Shown here piece by piece: positions 25,402 through 34,826 of a stretch of 57,450 nt of DNA; within the stretch, counting starts at the first letter, position 1; each line of letters opens with the position of its first letter. Below the pieces are notes generated by a model, which was given only the letters and a program-made list of their open reading frames with translations, had not been told where the DNA came from and did no database searches. The stretch is from an uncultured Methylophilaceae bacterium (GTDB taxonomy: Bacteria > Pseudomonadota > Gammaproteobacteria > Burkholderiales > Methylophilaceae). The translations under genes were made by a program, and so were the position numbers. The stretch covers positions 1 through 57,450 of the forward strand of contig CAILHX010000020.1 of the NCBI GenBank assembly GCA_903834185.1, given 5' to 3'.

Positions 25402-27120
25402 ATGGATTCCACGACAATTGACGATTTGGAAAGCGCACCGGAAACGCCACTGGCGGCAATGAAGCGCAGTTACAATCAGCTCACTCCTAACCGCAAGATT
25501 ATGTTGATGGTTGGGATTGCAGCTTTTGTAGCTATCATTATCGGTTCGGTTATTTGGTCAAAAGAGCCTGAATATCGGCCATTGTTCAGTAATCTTTCAG
25601 ATCGTGACGGCGGTGCTGTCATCGAGCAACTGCAAAAGCTGAATGTCCCGTACAAGATGGCAGAAGGTGGTGGGGCGATTCTGGTGCCTGCGGAGTCGGT
25701 CTATGAAGCCAGATTGAAACTGGCATCGCAGGGCTTGCCTAAAGGTGGTGCCGTCGGCTTTGATCTGATGGACAACATGAAGATCGGAGTCACCCAGTTC
25801 CAGGAGAATGTTGCCTATCAACGTGCTCTGGAAGGCGAGATCACCCATACCGTCGAAGCGATCTCCGCAGTGCAAAGCGCCCGTGTGCATCTGGCAATGC
25901 CGAAAGACACGGTGTTCGTGCGCGAACAAACCAAGCCATCCGCTTCCATCCTGGTTAACCTGTACCCAGGTCGCGAACTGGATAAACTGCAGATTGACGG
26001 TATCGTGCATCTGGTAGCGAGTAGCGTACCAGACATGCCGCCTTCGAACGTCACCATTATCGATCAGAACAGCAACCTGCTCACTGCGGATGACAAGAAG
26101 AACAAATTCGGCCTGGATTCTGCCGAAATGGAATATCTGCATGGCATAGAGCAGACCTACGTGCAGCGTATCGAGAACATACTGCAACCGATTACGGGCG
26201 ACCACAATATGCGTGCCCAGGTAGCTGCAGAACTGGATTTTTCCGAGGTTGAACAGACTGCTGAGTCATATCGGCCTAATCCTACCCCTGACGAAGCGGC
26301 GGTTCGTAGTCAGCAAACTTCCGAAACTCTGGGAGATGGAGCAGGTGCTGCCGGGGTGCCGGGTGCATTATCCAATCAGCCGCCAGGTGCGGCGACCGCG
26401 CCCATCACGGTCAATAACAACAAACCTGGTGCTACCCCGCCGATTATTCCTATCCATAAAGAGGCAACGACCAATTATGAGTTGGATAAAACCGTCAGCC
26501 ATGTGAAAAAGCAGGTGGGAACAATCAAGCGTTTGTCGGTTGCCGTTGTAGTGAACAATAAGATGGCCAAGGATAAAAAAGGAAATACCATCTACCGGCC
26601 ACTTACCAAAGAAGAATTAACTGAAGTTTATAACCTGACAAAAGAAGCAATGGGGTTCAACGCATTGCGTGGTGATACACTTAACGTTGTGAACGCTGCG
26701 TTTAGCTCAGATACAAGCGCTGACGACGTTGTCTTCTGGAAAGATCCTGCTATGCAAGAAATGGCTAAAGATATTGTTAAATACCTCCTTATCGCCGGTC
26801 TGGTGCTGTACCTGCTGCTTGCGGTAATCAAGCCCGCAGTCTATAAGATGTTAGGAATCCCCACTGAGGCAGAAGTGCTGGCAGCTGCACTGGAAACTGA
26901 ACGGTTGGCGGAAGAAGAAAGAATGGCGGAAGAAGCCAGGGTCGCAGAAGAGGAAAGGCTGTCCATGGAAGCGCTTGCCGAAGAGCGTAGCGAAATGCCT
27001 GGCGGACGTGCGGCACGTGTGCTGGGGTATGAAGAAGAACTGGAATTATTTAAGCAAATGGTCAAGGACGATCCTAAAATAGTCGCAACTGTGATTAAAG
27101 ATTGGGTGAACAAGGCATGA
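25402..27120 (+). CDS. fliF: Flagellar MS-ring protein FliF
   Basis: 572 residues. A transmembrane helix near residues 27-50 (KIMLMVGIAAFVAIIIGSVI) precedes the periplasmic ring-building motifs (EYRPLFSNLSDRDGGAVIEQ, QFQENVAYQRALEGEITHTV, VQSARVHLAMPKDTVF). A second helix (YLLIAGLVLYLLLAVIKPAV) leads to a Glu-rich cytoplasmic tail that should bind FliG. It forms the flagellar base plate and the housing of the export gate. The ATG at 25402 is preferred over a TTG at 25387 that would add five residues. I found no sigma-54 element in the 120 bases upstream; a TACAAT box is the only -10 candidate. Confidence 0.96.
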   Translation: MDSTTIDDLESAPETPLAAMKRSYNQLTPNRKIMLMVGIAAFVAIIIGSVIWSKEPEYRPLFSNLSDRDGGAVIEQLQKLNVPYKMAEGGGAILVPAESVYEARLKLASQGLPKGGAVGFDLMDNMKIGVTQFQENVAYQRALEGEITHTVEAISAVQSARVHLAMPKDTVFVREQTKPSASILVNLYPGRELDKLQIDGIVHLVASSVPDMPPSNVTIIDQNSNLLTADDKKNKFGLDSAEMEYLHGIEQTYVQRIENILQPITGDHNMRAQVAAELDFSEVEQTAESYRPNPTPDEAAVRSQQTSETLGDGAGAAGVPGALSNQPPGAATAPITVNNNKPGATPPIIPIHKEATTNYELDKTVSHVKKQVGTIKRLSVAVVVNNKMAKDKKGNTIYRPLTKEELTEVYNLTKEAMGFNALRGDTLNVVNAAFSSDTSADDVVFWKDPAMQEMAKDIVKYLLIAGLVLYLLLAVIKPAVYKMLGIPTEAEVLAAALETERLAEEERMAEEARVAEEERLSMEALAEERSEMPGGRAARVLGYEEELELFKQMVKDDPKIVATVIKDWVNKA

Positions 27121-28112
27121 GTGAAGATGGCGTAAGAAAAAGCTCTATCCTGCTGATGAGCGTTGGCGATGAGGTGGTTGCAGCCGAGGTTCTTAAAAGC
27201 TTGTCCCCGCGCGATGTGCAAAAAGTCGGCTTATCCATGGCGCATCTGGATAACGTAACACATGACGAGATTGCAAGCGTGCTGAAAGAGTTCCGCGAAG
27301 ATGTCGCGCATCGCACCTCTATGGGCATGGGAGCGGACGGTTACATCCGTACCATGTTGACTCAGGCATTGGGTAGCGATAAGGCAGCATCATTGCTTGA
27401 TCGCATCATGGGTGGCGGCGATACCAGCGGTATCGAAGGACTGAAATGGATGGAAGCCCCGGCAGTAGCCGAGCTTATCAAGAATGAACATCCTCAGATT
27501 ATTGCCACGATTCTGGTGCACCTTGAGAACGACCAGGCCAGTGCAATTCTTGCAAGATTCGTGGAGCGTTTGCGTAATGATGTGATGCTGCGTATCGCCA
27601 CGCTGGATGGGATTCAGCCGCATGCACTGCGTGAATTGAATGATGTTTTGACCCAGTTGCTGGCAGGAGGCGATCAAGTGAAACGTCAAATGGGTGGTGT
27701 CAAAACTGCTGCCGAAATCCTTAACCATATGGGCGGCGGGGCTGAAGTTGATATCATCAATAATATCAGAGACTTTGATGCTGAATTGGCGCAAAGAATT
27801 CAGGATGAAATGTTCGTATTTGAAGACATCATTAATATTGATGATCGCGGTATTCAACTTCTGCTGCGTGAAGTTCAAGCGGAATCGCTGGTTATCGCAC
27901 TTAAAGGCGCCTCGGTTGAGCTGCGCGAAAAAGTTTTCAAGAACATGTCTTCACGCGCTTCAGAAATGCTGCGGGATGATTTGGAAGCCAAGGGGCCGGT
28001 TCGGCTTTCCGAAGTGGACGTTGAACAGAAAGGGATACTCAAAGTTGCTCGCCGTCTGGCTGACGAAGGTCAAATTATTCTTGCCGGCAAGAGCGATGAG
28101 GCATTTGTTTAA
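27117..28112 (+). CDS. fliG: Flagellar motor switch protein FliG
   Basis: 331 residues, starting at the ATG that overlaps the fliF stop (ATGA). Three armadillo-like domains are visible: KSSILLMSVGDEVVAAEVLK at the FliF-binding N-terminus, the EHPQIIATILVHLENDQASA middle domain, and the torque-generating C-terminal domain with VFEDIINIDDRGIQLLLREV. The charged residues that interact with MotA are in that last region. The protein couples stator force to rotor rotation. An 88-base gap separates it from fliH. Confidence 0.96.
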   Translation: MSEDGVRKSSILLMSVGDEVVAAEVLKSLSPRDVQKVGLSMAHLDNVTHDEIASVLKEFREDVAHRTSMGMGADGYIRTMLTQALGSDKAASLLDRIMGGGDTSGIEGLKWMEAPAVAELIKNEHPQIIATILVHLENDQASAILARFVERLRNDVMLRIATLDGIQPHALRELNDVLTQLLAGGDQVKRQMGGVKTAAEILNHMGGGAEVDIINNIRDFDAELAQRIQDEMFVFEDIINIDDRGIQLLLREVQAESLVIALKGASVELREKVFKNMSSRASEMLRDDLEAKGPVRLSEVDVEQKGILKVARRLADEGQIILAGKSDEAFV

Positions 28113-28200
28113 TGGTCGCCTGTTCAATGGTGGCGAGCTACCGCTTATTCCAGGACTGGAATCTAGCGTTTCGTGGCTGATTCTGCGGGCGAACTAGTTC

Positions 28201-28971
28201 ATGGCCGCTAATTTTATTCCCTTTGAGAATTCACATGGTTATCAGCCATGGCAGCTTACTGACCTTGATGAGCAAACGGTTGAAGTAGAAGAAGAGGTCG
28301 TGCCTGAGGTCGTAGCTGAAGAAGTTCCGATCGAAGAAGAAGAGCTCATTCTGCCTGAAGAACCCCCTGTACCACAACTTCCCAGTGCCGATGATATTGG
28401 TCGCATCTATCACGATGCGCATCGTGAAGGATATGAGGCCGGGCTTGTAGAAGGGCTGGAAGCCGGTCATGCAGAAGGCTATGCTGCAGGACACGCAGAG
28501 GGGCTGGAAGCCGGGCACAGCAAAGGTTACGATCAAGCTGTGCTGGATGCCCAGCCTTTGGCAGCACTGTTTACGGGATTTTCCACCGCGGTTGAAGAAG
28601 TCAGGCAATCCGTCACGCATGATGCGGTGACGTTAGCTCTGGATATTGCACAGCACATGCTGCGTGAGGCGTTAAAGGTAAAGCCCAAGTTACTGATATC
28701 GCTGATCAAAAGCGCAATGGAAGGGATGCAGCAAGGCATGCAGTATCCTGAGATTCATTTGAATCCTGATGACGCTCTGCTTGTACGCGATTTACTGAAA
28801 GCGGAATTGGCTCAGGCCGGCTGGAAAATCGTCGAAGATCATCGTATCGAGCGTGGCGGTTGTCGTATTGAATCCAGCACTGCTGAAATCGATGCTACCA
28901 TGTCCAGCCGTTGGAAACGCATTGCCGCTGCTCTGGGACAGGATCATACCTGGCTGGAGCATGACAAATAA
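28201..28971 (+). CDS. fliH: Flagellar assembly protein FliH
   Basis: 256 residues. An acidic Glu/Val/Pro-rich N-terminus is followed by the glycine-repeat helix that marks FliH: the GxxxG series [20 protein letters not shown] then [15 protein letters not shown]. The C-terminal domain ([40 protein letters not shown]) resembles the V-ATPase E/F1-delta fold that binds FliI. It is a peripheral stalk and regulator of the export ATPase. A TAG lies in frame two codons before the ATG, which fixes the upstream limit. The end overlaps fliI by 11 bases. Confidence 0.94.
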   Translation: MAANFIPFENSHGYQPWQLTDLDEQTVEVEEEVVPEVVAEEVPIEEEELILPEEPPVPQLPSADDIGRIYHDAHREGYEAGLVEGLEAGHAEGYAAGHAEGLEAGHSKGYDQAVLDAQPLAALFTGFSTAVEEVRQSVTHDAVTLALDIAQHMLREALKVKPKLLISLIKSAMEGMQQGMQYPEIHLNPDDALLVRDLLKAELAQAGWKIVEDHRIERGGCRIESSTAEIDATMSSRWKRIAAALGQDHTWLEHDK

Positions 28972-30394
28972 TCCCCCTACGTTAATAGAAAGTTGTCGCA
29001 GCCTGCTGGATGAATGCCGTGAGGTCATCCCGCGCGTTTCACCCTGGGTTGTCACCGGAAGGCTGACTCGCGTTTCGGGGCTGGTAATGGAAGCCGTCGG
29101 GATCAAGGCTCCTGTCGGTAGCGTTTGCGTTGTTTCCTTATCAGATGGCCATACGGTTGATGCTGAAGTGGTAGGATTTTCCGGTGACCGCCTATTATTA
29201 ATGCCTTCGACCGATGTGTACGGCGTACAGCCCGGTGCTCGTGTCAGTCTATTTGAAGCCGATCCCCCACCTCCCCGCCCCGGACAAACCCAACATCTGC
29301 AGCGTCGCCGTACAGAAGATAGGGTTAAGCATGTACCGGTAGGTCCGGAATTGCTTGGACGTGTGGTGGATGGCAGCGGGCGTCCATTGGATAATCTCGG
29401 GCCGCTCAATTTACATGAGCAGATTCCACTTTACAGTCGCCCGATCAACCCCTTGCAACGTGCCCCTATCAAGGAAACGCTGGATGTAGGCATACGCTCT
29501 ATCAACGCTTTGCTGCCGATAGGCAGAGGACAGCGCATGGGCTTATTCGCAGGATCTGGTGTCGGCAAGAGCGTGCTGTTGGGCATGATGGCACGCTATA
29601 CCACTGCGGATGTCAATGTGGTTGGTCTCATAGGGGAGCGTGGTCGCGAAGTCAAAGAGTTCATTGAAAACATTCTGGGTCCTGAAGGCATGGCGCGCTC
29701 TGTCGTAGTGGCCGCACCTGCGGACACGCCACCACTTTCTCGCTTGCAGGGTGCTGCTTATGCCGCTGCGATTGCCGAATACTTCCGCGATCAGGGGAAG
29801 AATGTTTTGTTGATGATGGATTCGCTTACCCGTTACGCGCAGGCACAACGCGAGATCGCATTAGCGGTGGGCGAACCTCCGGCCACCAGAGGGTATCCGC
29901 CATCGGTGTTTGCCAAGTTACCGCAATTAGTGGAACGGGCGGGTAATAGCATAGAAGGCGGTGGTTCTATCACTGCTTTTTATACTGTATTGGTCGAAGG
30001 GGATGACCCTGCTGAACCCATCGCGGACGCGACTCGTGCCATTCTTGATGGGCACATCGTGTTGTCGCGTAATCTGGCGGATTCCGGACATTATCCTGCG
30101 ATTGATATCGAAGGCTCCATCAGTCGGGTGGCTCCTGTATTGCTCACAGACGAAGAGCTTGAACTCACGCGCCGCTTCAAATTACGCTATTCTCGTTTCC
30201 AGAGAAGCCGCGACTTGATCAGCGTCGGTGCTTACGTGCGCGGTGGTGACCCTGAACTGGACGAAGCAATTGCCATCTATCCACGATTGGAAACATTCCT
30301 GCGCCAGCAGATGAATGAGCGGGTAACAGTTGTAGACAGCCGTGCACAACTGGATTCACTGGTCGGCGATGTGCCTTCGATGGGGACTAAGTAA
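28961..30394 (+). CDS. fliI: Flagellum-specific ATP synthase FliI
   Basis: 477 residues from ATG 28961. The ATPase of the flagellar type III export apparatus, homologous to F1-beta. It contains a Walker A motif at about residues 197-205 (AGSGVGKSV), [15 protein letters not shown], the Walker B region [17 protein letters not shown], and [16 protein letters not shown]. The N-terminal barrel starts [15 protein letters not shown]. An in-frame start 36 codons upstream lies inside fliH and is rejected. It shares one base with the fliJ start (TAATG). Confidence 0.96.
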   Translation: MTNNPPTLIESCRSLLDECREVIPRVSPWVVTGRLTRVSGLVMEAVGIKAPVGSVCVVSLSDGHTVDAEVVGFSGDRLLLMPSTDVYGVQPGARVSLFEADPPPPRPGQTQHLQRRRTEDRVKHVPVGPELLGRVVDGSGRPLDNLGPLNLHEQIPLYSRPINPLQRAPIKETLDVGIRSINALLPIGRGQRMGLFAGSGVGKSVLLGMMARYTTADVNVVGLIGERGREVKEFIENILGPEGMARSVVVAAPADTPPLSRLQGAAYAAAIAEYFRDQGKNVLLMMDSLTRYAQAQREIALAVGEPPATRGYPPSVFAKLPQLVERAGNSIEGGGSITAFYTVLVEGDDPAEPIADATRAILDGHIVLSRNLADSGHYPAIDIEGSISRVAPVLLTDEELELTRRFKLRYSRFQRSRDLISVGAYVRGGDPELDEAIAIYPRLETFLRQQMNERVTVVDSRAQLDSLVGDVPSMGTK

Positions 30395-30867
30395 TGGCTG
30401 CCTTTCGGTTGCAGATTCTGATCGACTATGCTCAGGAGCGCAGCAAAACTGCGGCTCAGGAATTGCAAAGAGTACGTTTGAGATGGGCACAAGAAGAGCA
30501 AAAGAAACATCAGCTTGAAGGTTATCTGGAAGATTACCGAAGAAAATACAACGGTAACGGCAAGATTGGTATGAGTGTGTCTGCCATGATGGATTTCCGT
30601 CGCTTCATCACAAAACTCGAAATGGCTATCAGGACGCAATCGGAGGAAATAGTGCGCTGCAGGCAGCAATGGGAATTGGCGCAAAGATTCTGGTTAGAGA
30701 GTGAACGTGAAGTTAAAGCTTATCTGGCTTTACGTAAGCGTCATGAACAGGCGGAGCAAGTCAAAGAAAACCGGCAAGAACAGAAAATGCTTGATGAGTT
30801 TTCACAAAACAGCCATAGACGGCATCATGCAGAGCAGGTTGCGGAGAAAGTTGCAGTTCAAAAATAG
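30394..30867 (+). CDS. fliJ: Flagellar export chaperone FliJ
   Basis: 157 residues, highly charged and almost all helical, as expected of the antiparallel coiled coil that sits in the FliI ring like the gamma subunit of F1. It starts FRLQILIDYAQERSKTAAQE and continues KRHEQAEQVKENRQEQK near the end. Identity rests on this composition, size and position between fliI and fliK, because FliJ sequences are poorly conserved. It is the last gene of the fliF transcript if the sigma-54 promoter four bases beyond its stop starts a new unit. Confidence 0.88.
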   Translation: MAAFRLQILIDYAQERSKTAAQELQRVRLRWAQEEQKKHQLEGYLEDYRRKYNGNGKIGMSVSAMMDFRRFITKLEMAIRTQSEEIVRCRQQWELAQRFWLESEREVKAYLALRKRHEQAEQVKENRQEQKMLDEFSQNSHRRHHAEQVAEKVAVQK

Positions 30868-30870
30868 ACT

Positions 30871-30886
30871 TGGCACACAGATTGCT
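30871..30886 (+). promoter_or_regulatory. Sigma-54 promoter of fliK
   Basis: TGGCAC-ACAGA-TTGCT matches the -24/-12 consensus at every conserved base. GG (30872-30873) and GC (30884-30885) are ten bases apart. Transcription would begin near 30897, leaving a leader of about 28 bases before the fliK ATG, with GGTGAG as Shine-Dalgarno. Confidence 0.8.
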
Positions 30887-30924
30887 TTTACTTGTAAGGA
30901 AGTCATTACTGGTGAGCAAAAAAT

Positions 30925-32229
30925 ATGCAAAGTATCCCTGTTGTCAATATTGCACCCACCCCCACGGTCAGCCCAAGTGCGGGAGCATCCAACGCCGCTC
31001 AATCTGCTAATGACGCGGATGCAACCGGCGCTCCAGTGGCCTCCGGGGCTGTTGCATCGGGTTCAGACCAAGGTACGGCAAATACACCTGGGGCCTTCGG
31101 CAATTTATTGGCGAAGCAAATCGCCATGGCAATCTCACTGATCATGAAATCTGGCGATGTTGCGGATACCAAAAACAATCCAACTGCTAATGCAGTCGAT
31201 CCCGCTGCTAATGCAAAGATAGACGCTTTGATCGCGAATGCGAAAGACGTTCCTGCCATTGATCCTGACATGCTGTTAAAGCAAATAAATATTGATATAA
31301 ATCAATTAGCTGGGAACGACAAGCCAGATGCTGGCACGATTAATCAGAGCATTGATAAGTTATTAGCCGCAGATCCTGCGTTGGCGGGAATACTGAAAAA
31401 AGCCAAAAAATCCGCTGCAGACGATGTGGCAGAACTTGATAAATCACAAGCGGCAGTACCGGTGATAGCGGTCGGCAATCTTCCGCCAACTTTAGCCGCC
31501 ACCCCGGATGTGAATGGCAAAGATTTGCCGAAAGACATCGGCGTCTCTACTCAGGTGCCAACCGGAAATGTAAAGCCAGAGGTTCAGTTGGATCCTGCAA
31601 ATTCCGCTGCAAGTTCTAAAGATGATAAAGCCCTTAATGCGTTCGCTAATGAGTTAACCACAAAACTGGCCGCGACTTCTACAGACCAGACACCAACACA
31701 ACAAACTCCTTTGAACGCCATTAGCTCCGCCGCGACAGTGAACAATATCAATAGCAATCGCGCGGAGGTGGGCCCCCCTGTAGGAAGCCAGACCTGGGAT
31801 AGTGCATTAGGCGAGAAGGTGGTTTGGATTGTTGGGACACAGACCCAAAATGCCGAATTGCATTTAAACCCGCCATCATTAGGTCCGTTGGAAGTGCGTG
31901 TGAGTTTGTCGGATGGGCAGGCCAACGTTTCGTTCATGACGCAGCATGCGGCAGTACGCGAAGCGATCGAGGCAGCAACCCCAAAGTTGCGTGAAATGCT
32001 GGGAGATAGCGGCATCAACATGGGCAGCGTATCTGTTAACGTCGGCACGTTCTCGCAACAGCAGCAGGATCAGGCGGCCCAACAGCAAGCGGCAAATCAT
32101 AGAAACAACAATGCGTCGAATGGTGATTTCAGTTTTGGGGCAACGGGAGTTGATACAACTCCCGTGGAAACAGTAACGACTAGCGTGAGGCCGGTGCGTG
32201 ATTTGAGCATGGTTGATTTGTTTGCTTAA
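30925..32229 (+). CDS. fliK: Flagellar hook-length control protein FliK
   Basis: 434 residues. A long, low-complexity Ala/Asp/Asn-rich N-terminal region acts as the molecular ruler. The C-terminal Flg_hook domain is clear: LHLNPPSLGPLEVRVSLSDG, VSFMTQHAAVREAIEAATPK, LREMLGDSGINMGSVSV. A Gln-rich stretch follows. FliK measures the hook and switches FlhB export specificity. It is the first gene after a consensus sigma-54 promoter. Confidence 0.92.
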   Translation: MQSIPVVNIAPTPTVSPSAGASNAAQSANDADATGAPVASGAVASGSDQGTANTPGAFGNLLAKQIAMAISLIMKSGDVADTKNNPTANAVDPAANAKIDALIANAKDVPAIDPDMLLKQINIDINQLAGNDKPDAGTINQSIDKLLAADPALAGILKKAKKSAADDVAELDKSQAAVPVIAVGNLPPTLAATPDVNGKDLPKDIGVSTQVPTGNVKPEVQLDPANSAASSKDDKALNAFANELTTKLAATSTDQTPTQQTPLNAISSAATVNNINSNRAEVGPPVGSQTWDSALGEKVVWIVGTQTQNAELHLNPPSLGPLEVRVSLSDGQANVSFMTQHAAVREAIEAATPKLREMLGDSGINMGSVSVNVGTFSQQQQDQAAQQQAANHRNNNASNGDFSFGATGVDTTPVETVTTSVRPVRDLSMVDLFA

Positions 32230-32250
32230 ATTTAAGCTTCTACGGTGAGA

Positions 32251-32286
32251 GAGATGGCTGAAATATCACGGCCCTCTTGTTTTTTG
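32251..32286 (+). terminator. Weak terminator-like hairpin after fliK
   Basis: GAGATGGC (32251-32258) pairs imperfectly with GCCCTCTT (32271-32278), with one T-C mismatch. It is followed by GTTTTTTG. It may partly separate fliK from fliL. Confidence 0.4.
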
Positions 32287-32305
32287 TGTGAATTGAGTTT
32301 ATAAA
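32277..32305 (+). promoter_or_regulatory. Possible sigma-70 promoter of fliL
   Basis: TTGTTT (32277-32282), a 17-base spacer and TATAAA (32300-32305). The -35 is built from the T-run of the preceding hairpin. The fliL ATG is 69 bases downstream. Confidence 0.35.
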
Positions 32306-32373
32306 CTGTACAAAAGCGGCATAAGAATCAATAATCGCCGAATCTGACAGTTTACTTTTTGGGAGTTTCTAGT

Positions 32374-32874
32374 ATGGCAAAAGAAGGAATGGTTGCCGCT
32401 GCACCAGCAGCGCCAAAAAAAGGGTTGCTGATGATCGTGATTGCCATCTTGCTGGCCGTGGCTATCGGTGGTGGCGCAGCGATGTATTTGACGGGTGGCA
32501 AGAAGCATCATCATAAGGAAGAGGTTGATGACTCAGATGATTCCACGCCTATCCCGACGGTAGTATTCAAGGATGAATTTATCGTTAATCTTGCTTCTAC
32601 TGATGGTGTAAGCCATTTTATGCGGGTACCCAAGCTGGAGTTGGATGTTGCAAGCGAAAACGTTGGTGCCAAGGTTGAAGCGAACCGTTCCAAGATCGCT
32701 GACCGTATTAGTAGTACTTTGCGTAGCAAGAGCATGCAGGATATGTTGCAACCAGGTAGTGACGTAAAGCTAAAAGAAGAGTTGCGTAACGTCATTAATG
32801 ACACCTTGGATTACAAGGATGAACGTAGAGGCGTACGGGAAGTTATTCTCCCGGGATCTTTCATCGTTCAATAA
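32374..32874 (+). CDS. fliL: Flagellar basal-body-associated protein FliL
   Basis: 166 residues from ATG 32374, nine bases after GGGAG. One transmembrane helix (KGLLMIVIAILLAVAIGGGA) is followed by a His/Asp/Glu-rich linker and the periplasmic FliL domain (DEFIVNLASTDGVSHFMRVP, KIADRISSTLRSKSMQDML). It ends ILPGSFIVQ. FliL supports the stator ring. The 15-base upstream TTG alternative is not preferred. Confidence 0.93.
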   Translation: MAKEGMVAAAPAAPKKGLLMIVIAILLAVAIGGGAAMYLTGGKKHHHKEEVDDSDDSTPIPTVVFKDEFIVNLASTDGVSHFMRVPKLELDVASENVGAKVEANRSKIADRISSTLRSKSMQDMLQPGSDVKLKEELRNVINDTLDYKDERRGVREVILPGSFIVQ

Positions 32875-32926
32875 CCGCGCATCGTTAAAAACTTAATAAC
32901 AATTCGATCATAAAGAGGTTTAGGTA

Positions 32927-33916
32927 ATGGCTGACGATATTCTATCCCAAGACGAAGTTGACGCTCTCCTGCGAGGCGTGACTGGGGATACAGACGTTGA
33001 CACTGCAGAAGATGACGACGCTGGCGCTGGGGTCAAGTCATACAATCTTGCCAGTCAGGACAGAATCGTACGTGGGCGCATGCCTACCATGGAAATCATC
33101 AACGAGCGGTTCGCTCGTAATTTCCGTCAAGGCTTATTCAACTTTACGCGCAGAACAGCCGAAGTTTCAGTGGGCCCGGTCAAGTTGATGAAGTATGCAG
33201 AATTCATCCGTAATCTACCCGTGCCGACCAATCTTAACCTGATGCACATGCACCCGTTGCGCGGCACATCATTGTTGATATTCGATCCAAATTTCGTTTT
33301 TCTGGTGGTAGATAATCTGTTTGGTAGTGATGGACGTTTCCACATGCGTGTGGAAGGTCGTGACTTTACTCCAACAGAACAACGCATCACCAAGAATCTG
33401 CTGGATGTAGCCACGGATTCTTTGAAAAAGGCATGGGAGCCGGTTTATCCAATCGAGTTTGAGTACATACGCTCAGAAATGAATACGCAGTTTGCGAATA
33501 TCGCGAATCCAAGTGAAGTCGTCGTCACTACCACCTTGAATATCGAGTTGGGTTCGGTTGGCGGCGCGTTCCATATATGTATGCCCTATGCTATGATTGA
33601 ACCGATTCGTGACCAGCTGTATGAAGGTATGCAGGGTGAGCGTATGGAAGTCGATCAGCGCTGGGTTGATTATTTATCAGGTCAGGTGCAAGGTACGGAT
33701 ATTCGGCTGACCGCGAATTTGAGCAAAACCGAACTTACTGTGCGTGAGTTACTGGCAATGAAGGTCGGGGATGTTATCTCTTTGGAAATGCCAAATAATG
33801 TCAGAGCACACATAGAAGGGATTCCGGTGCTGGAGTGTGGATATGGTGTTCATAACGGTCAATATGCGCTCAAGATAGAGCGTTTCCTGACAGCCGAAGA
33901 TACAATATACATATAG
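32927..33916 (+). CDS. fliM: Flagellar motor switch protein FliM
   Basis: 329 residues. The N-terminal CheY-P-binding peptide is intact (ILSQDEVDALLRGV). The CheC-like middle domain contains NERFARNFRQGLFNFTRRTA and the GGxG-equivalent region, and the C-terminal SpoA domain shows LTVRELLAMKVGDVISLEMP. It forms the middle of the C-ring and reverses rotation when bound by CheY-P. fliN starts 12 bases later. Confidence 0.96.
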   Translation: MADDILSQDEVDALLRGVTGDTDVDTAEDDDAGAGVKSYNLASQDRIVRGRMPTMEIINERFARNFRQGLFNFTRRTAEVSVGPVKLMKYAEFIRNLPVPTNLNLMHMHPLRGTSLLIFDPNFVFLVVDNLFGSDGRFHMRVEGRDFTPTEQRITKNLLDVATDSLKKAWEPVYPIEFEYIRSEMNTQFANIANPSEVVVTTTLNIELGSVGGAFHICMPYAMIEPIRDQLYEGMQGERMEVDQRWVDYLSGQVQGTDIRLTANLSKTELTVRELLAMKVGDVISLEMPNNVRAHIEGIPVLECGYGVHNGQYALKIERFLTAEDTIYI

Positions 33917-33927
33917 GAAGCATCTTA

Positions 33928-34365
33928 ATGGCAGAAGAAAAAGTAACAGACAATGAAGATGCAGGGAACGAACAATTTACTGCCGACGATTGGGCATCGG
34001 CAATGGCAGAACAAGGCGAGACCAAGGAGACAAATACTATGAGTCAACAACCAGCAACGGTTTTTAGTAATATCAGTGCTGATCCGGGCTTGGATGCTGA
34101 GACCGCCAGAAATCTGGATATGGTGATGGATATTCCAATTCAACTTACTGTTGAGTTGGGACATACCAAGATGCCTATTCGTACTCTGTTGCAACTGGCT
34201 CAAGGCTCGGTTGTAGAGTTGAATGAATTGGCTGGTGAGCCGCTTGATGTCTTTGTAAACGGATGTCTGGTTGCTCAAGGCGAAGTTGTCGTCGTTAACG
34301 AAAAATTTGGTATTCGATTGACCGATATCATCACACCATCAGAGCGTCTGAAAAAGATACGATGA
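33928..34365 (+). CDS. fliN: Flagellar motor switch protein FliN
   Basis: 145 residues. An acidic variable N-terminus is followed by the SpoA domain: DIPIQLTVELGHTKMPIRTL, GSVVELNELAGEPLDVFVNG, and the terminal [18 protein letters not shown]. It builds the base of the C-ring and docks the FliH-FliI complex. GGAAG lies before the ATG. Its end overlaps fliO by four bases. Confidence 0.96.
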   Translation: MAEEKVTDNEDAGNEQFTADDWASAMAEQGETKETNTMSQQPATVFSNISADPGLDAETARNLDMVMDIPIQLTVELGHTKMPIRTLLQLAQGSVVELNELAGEPLDVFVNGCLVAQGEVVVVNEKFGIRLTDIITPSERLKKIR

Positions 34366-34826
34366 TTTCGTTGTATTCCCGGATATGCCGCAGCGTATTT
34401 GTTGCGGCATTTTCTTTGCTGGGTTCTCCTGTACTGACTTTTGCTGCAGAGATATCACAACTGTCGCAGCCACCTGCCGTAATTTCGCCGTTTTCCGGCC
34501 TGTTGCGTATGCTGATGGGGCTGGGAATAGTGCTGCTGCTCATTGCCGGTCTGGTTTGGCTGTTGAAGAAATCATCCCTGGGGCAGGGCGGTGTTGCTGG
34601 TGGTTTGCGCGTAATTTCTGCGGTTGCCGTTGGGCCCAAGGAGCGTGTTGTGCTAGTGGATGTCGGCGAAACGCGCCTGGTGCTGGGCGTAGCCCCAGGG
34701 CATGTGGTACGCTTGCTGGAAATGGAGCGACCAGATGAGGCTGAAGTGGTTACAACTGAAAAAACGATTCCTTCTTTCGTGGTAAGGCTTAAAGAAGTGT
34801 TGGCTGCACGTGGAGTCCCAAAATGA
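34362..34826 (+). CDS. fliO: Flagellar biosynthetic protein FliO
   Basis: 154 residues. It has a signal-like N-terminus ([20 protein letters not shown]), then one strong membrane helix ([20 protein letters not shown]) and a small cytoplasmic domain with [20 protein letters not shown], the family signature. FliO assists assembly of the FliP ring. It overlaps fliN and fliP by four bases each. Confidence 0.93.
   Translation: MISLYSRICRSVFVAAFSLLGSPVLTFAAEISQLSQPPAVISPFSGLLRMLMGLGIVLLLIAGLVWLLKKSSLGQGGVAGGLRVISAVAVGPKERVVLVDVGETRLVLGVAPGHVVRLLEMERPDEAEVVTTEKTIPSFVVRLKEVLAARGVPK

Noticed and set aside
28853-28960. 36-codon extension of FliI
   Set aside because: It lies inside fliH, and the family N-terminus begins at the ATG at 28961.
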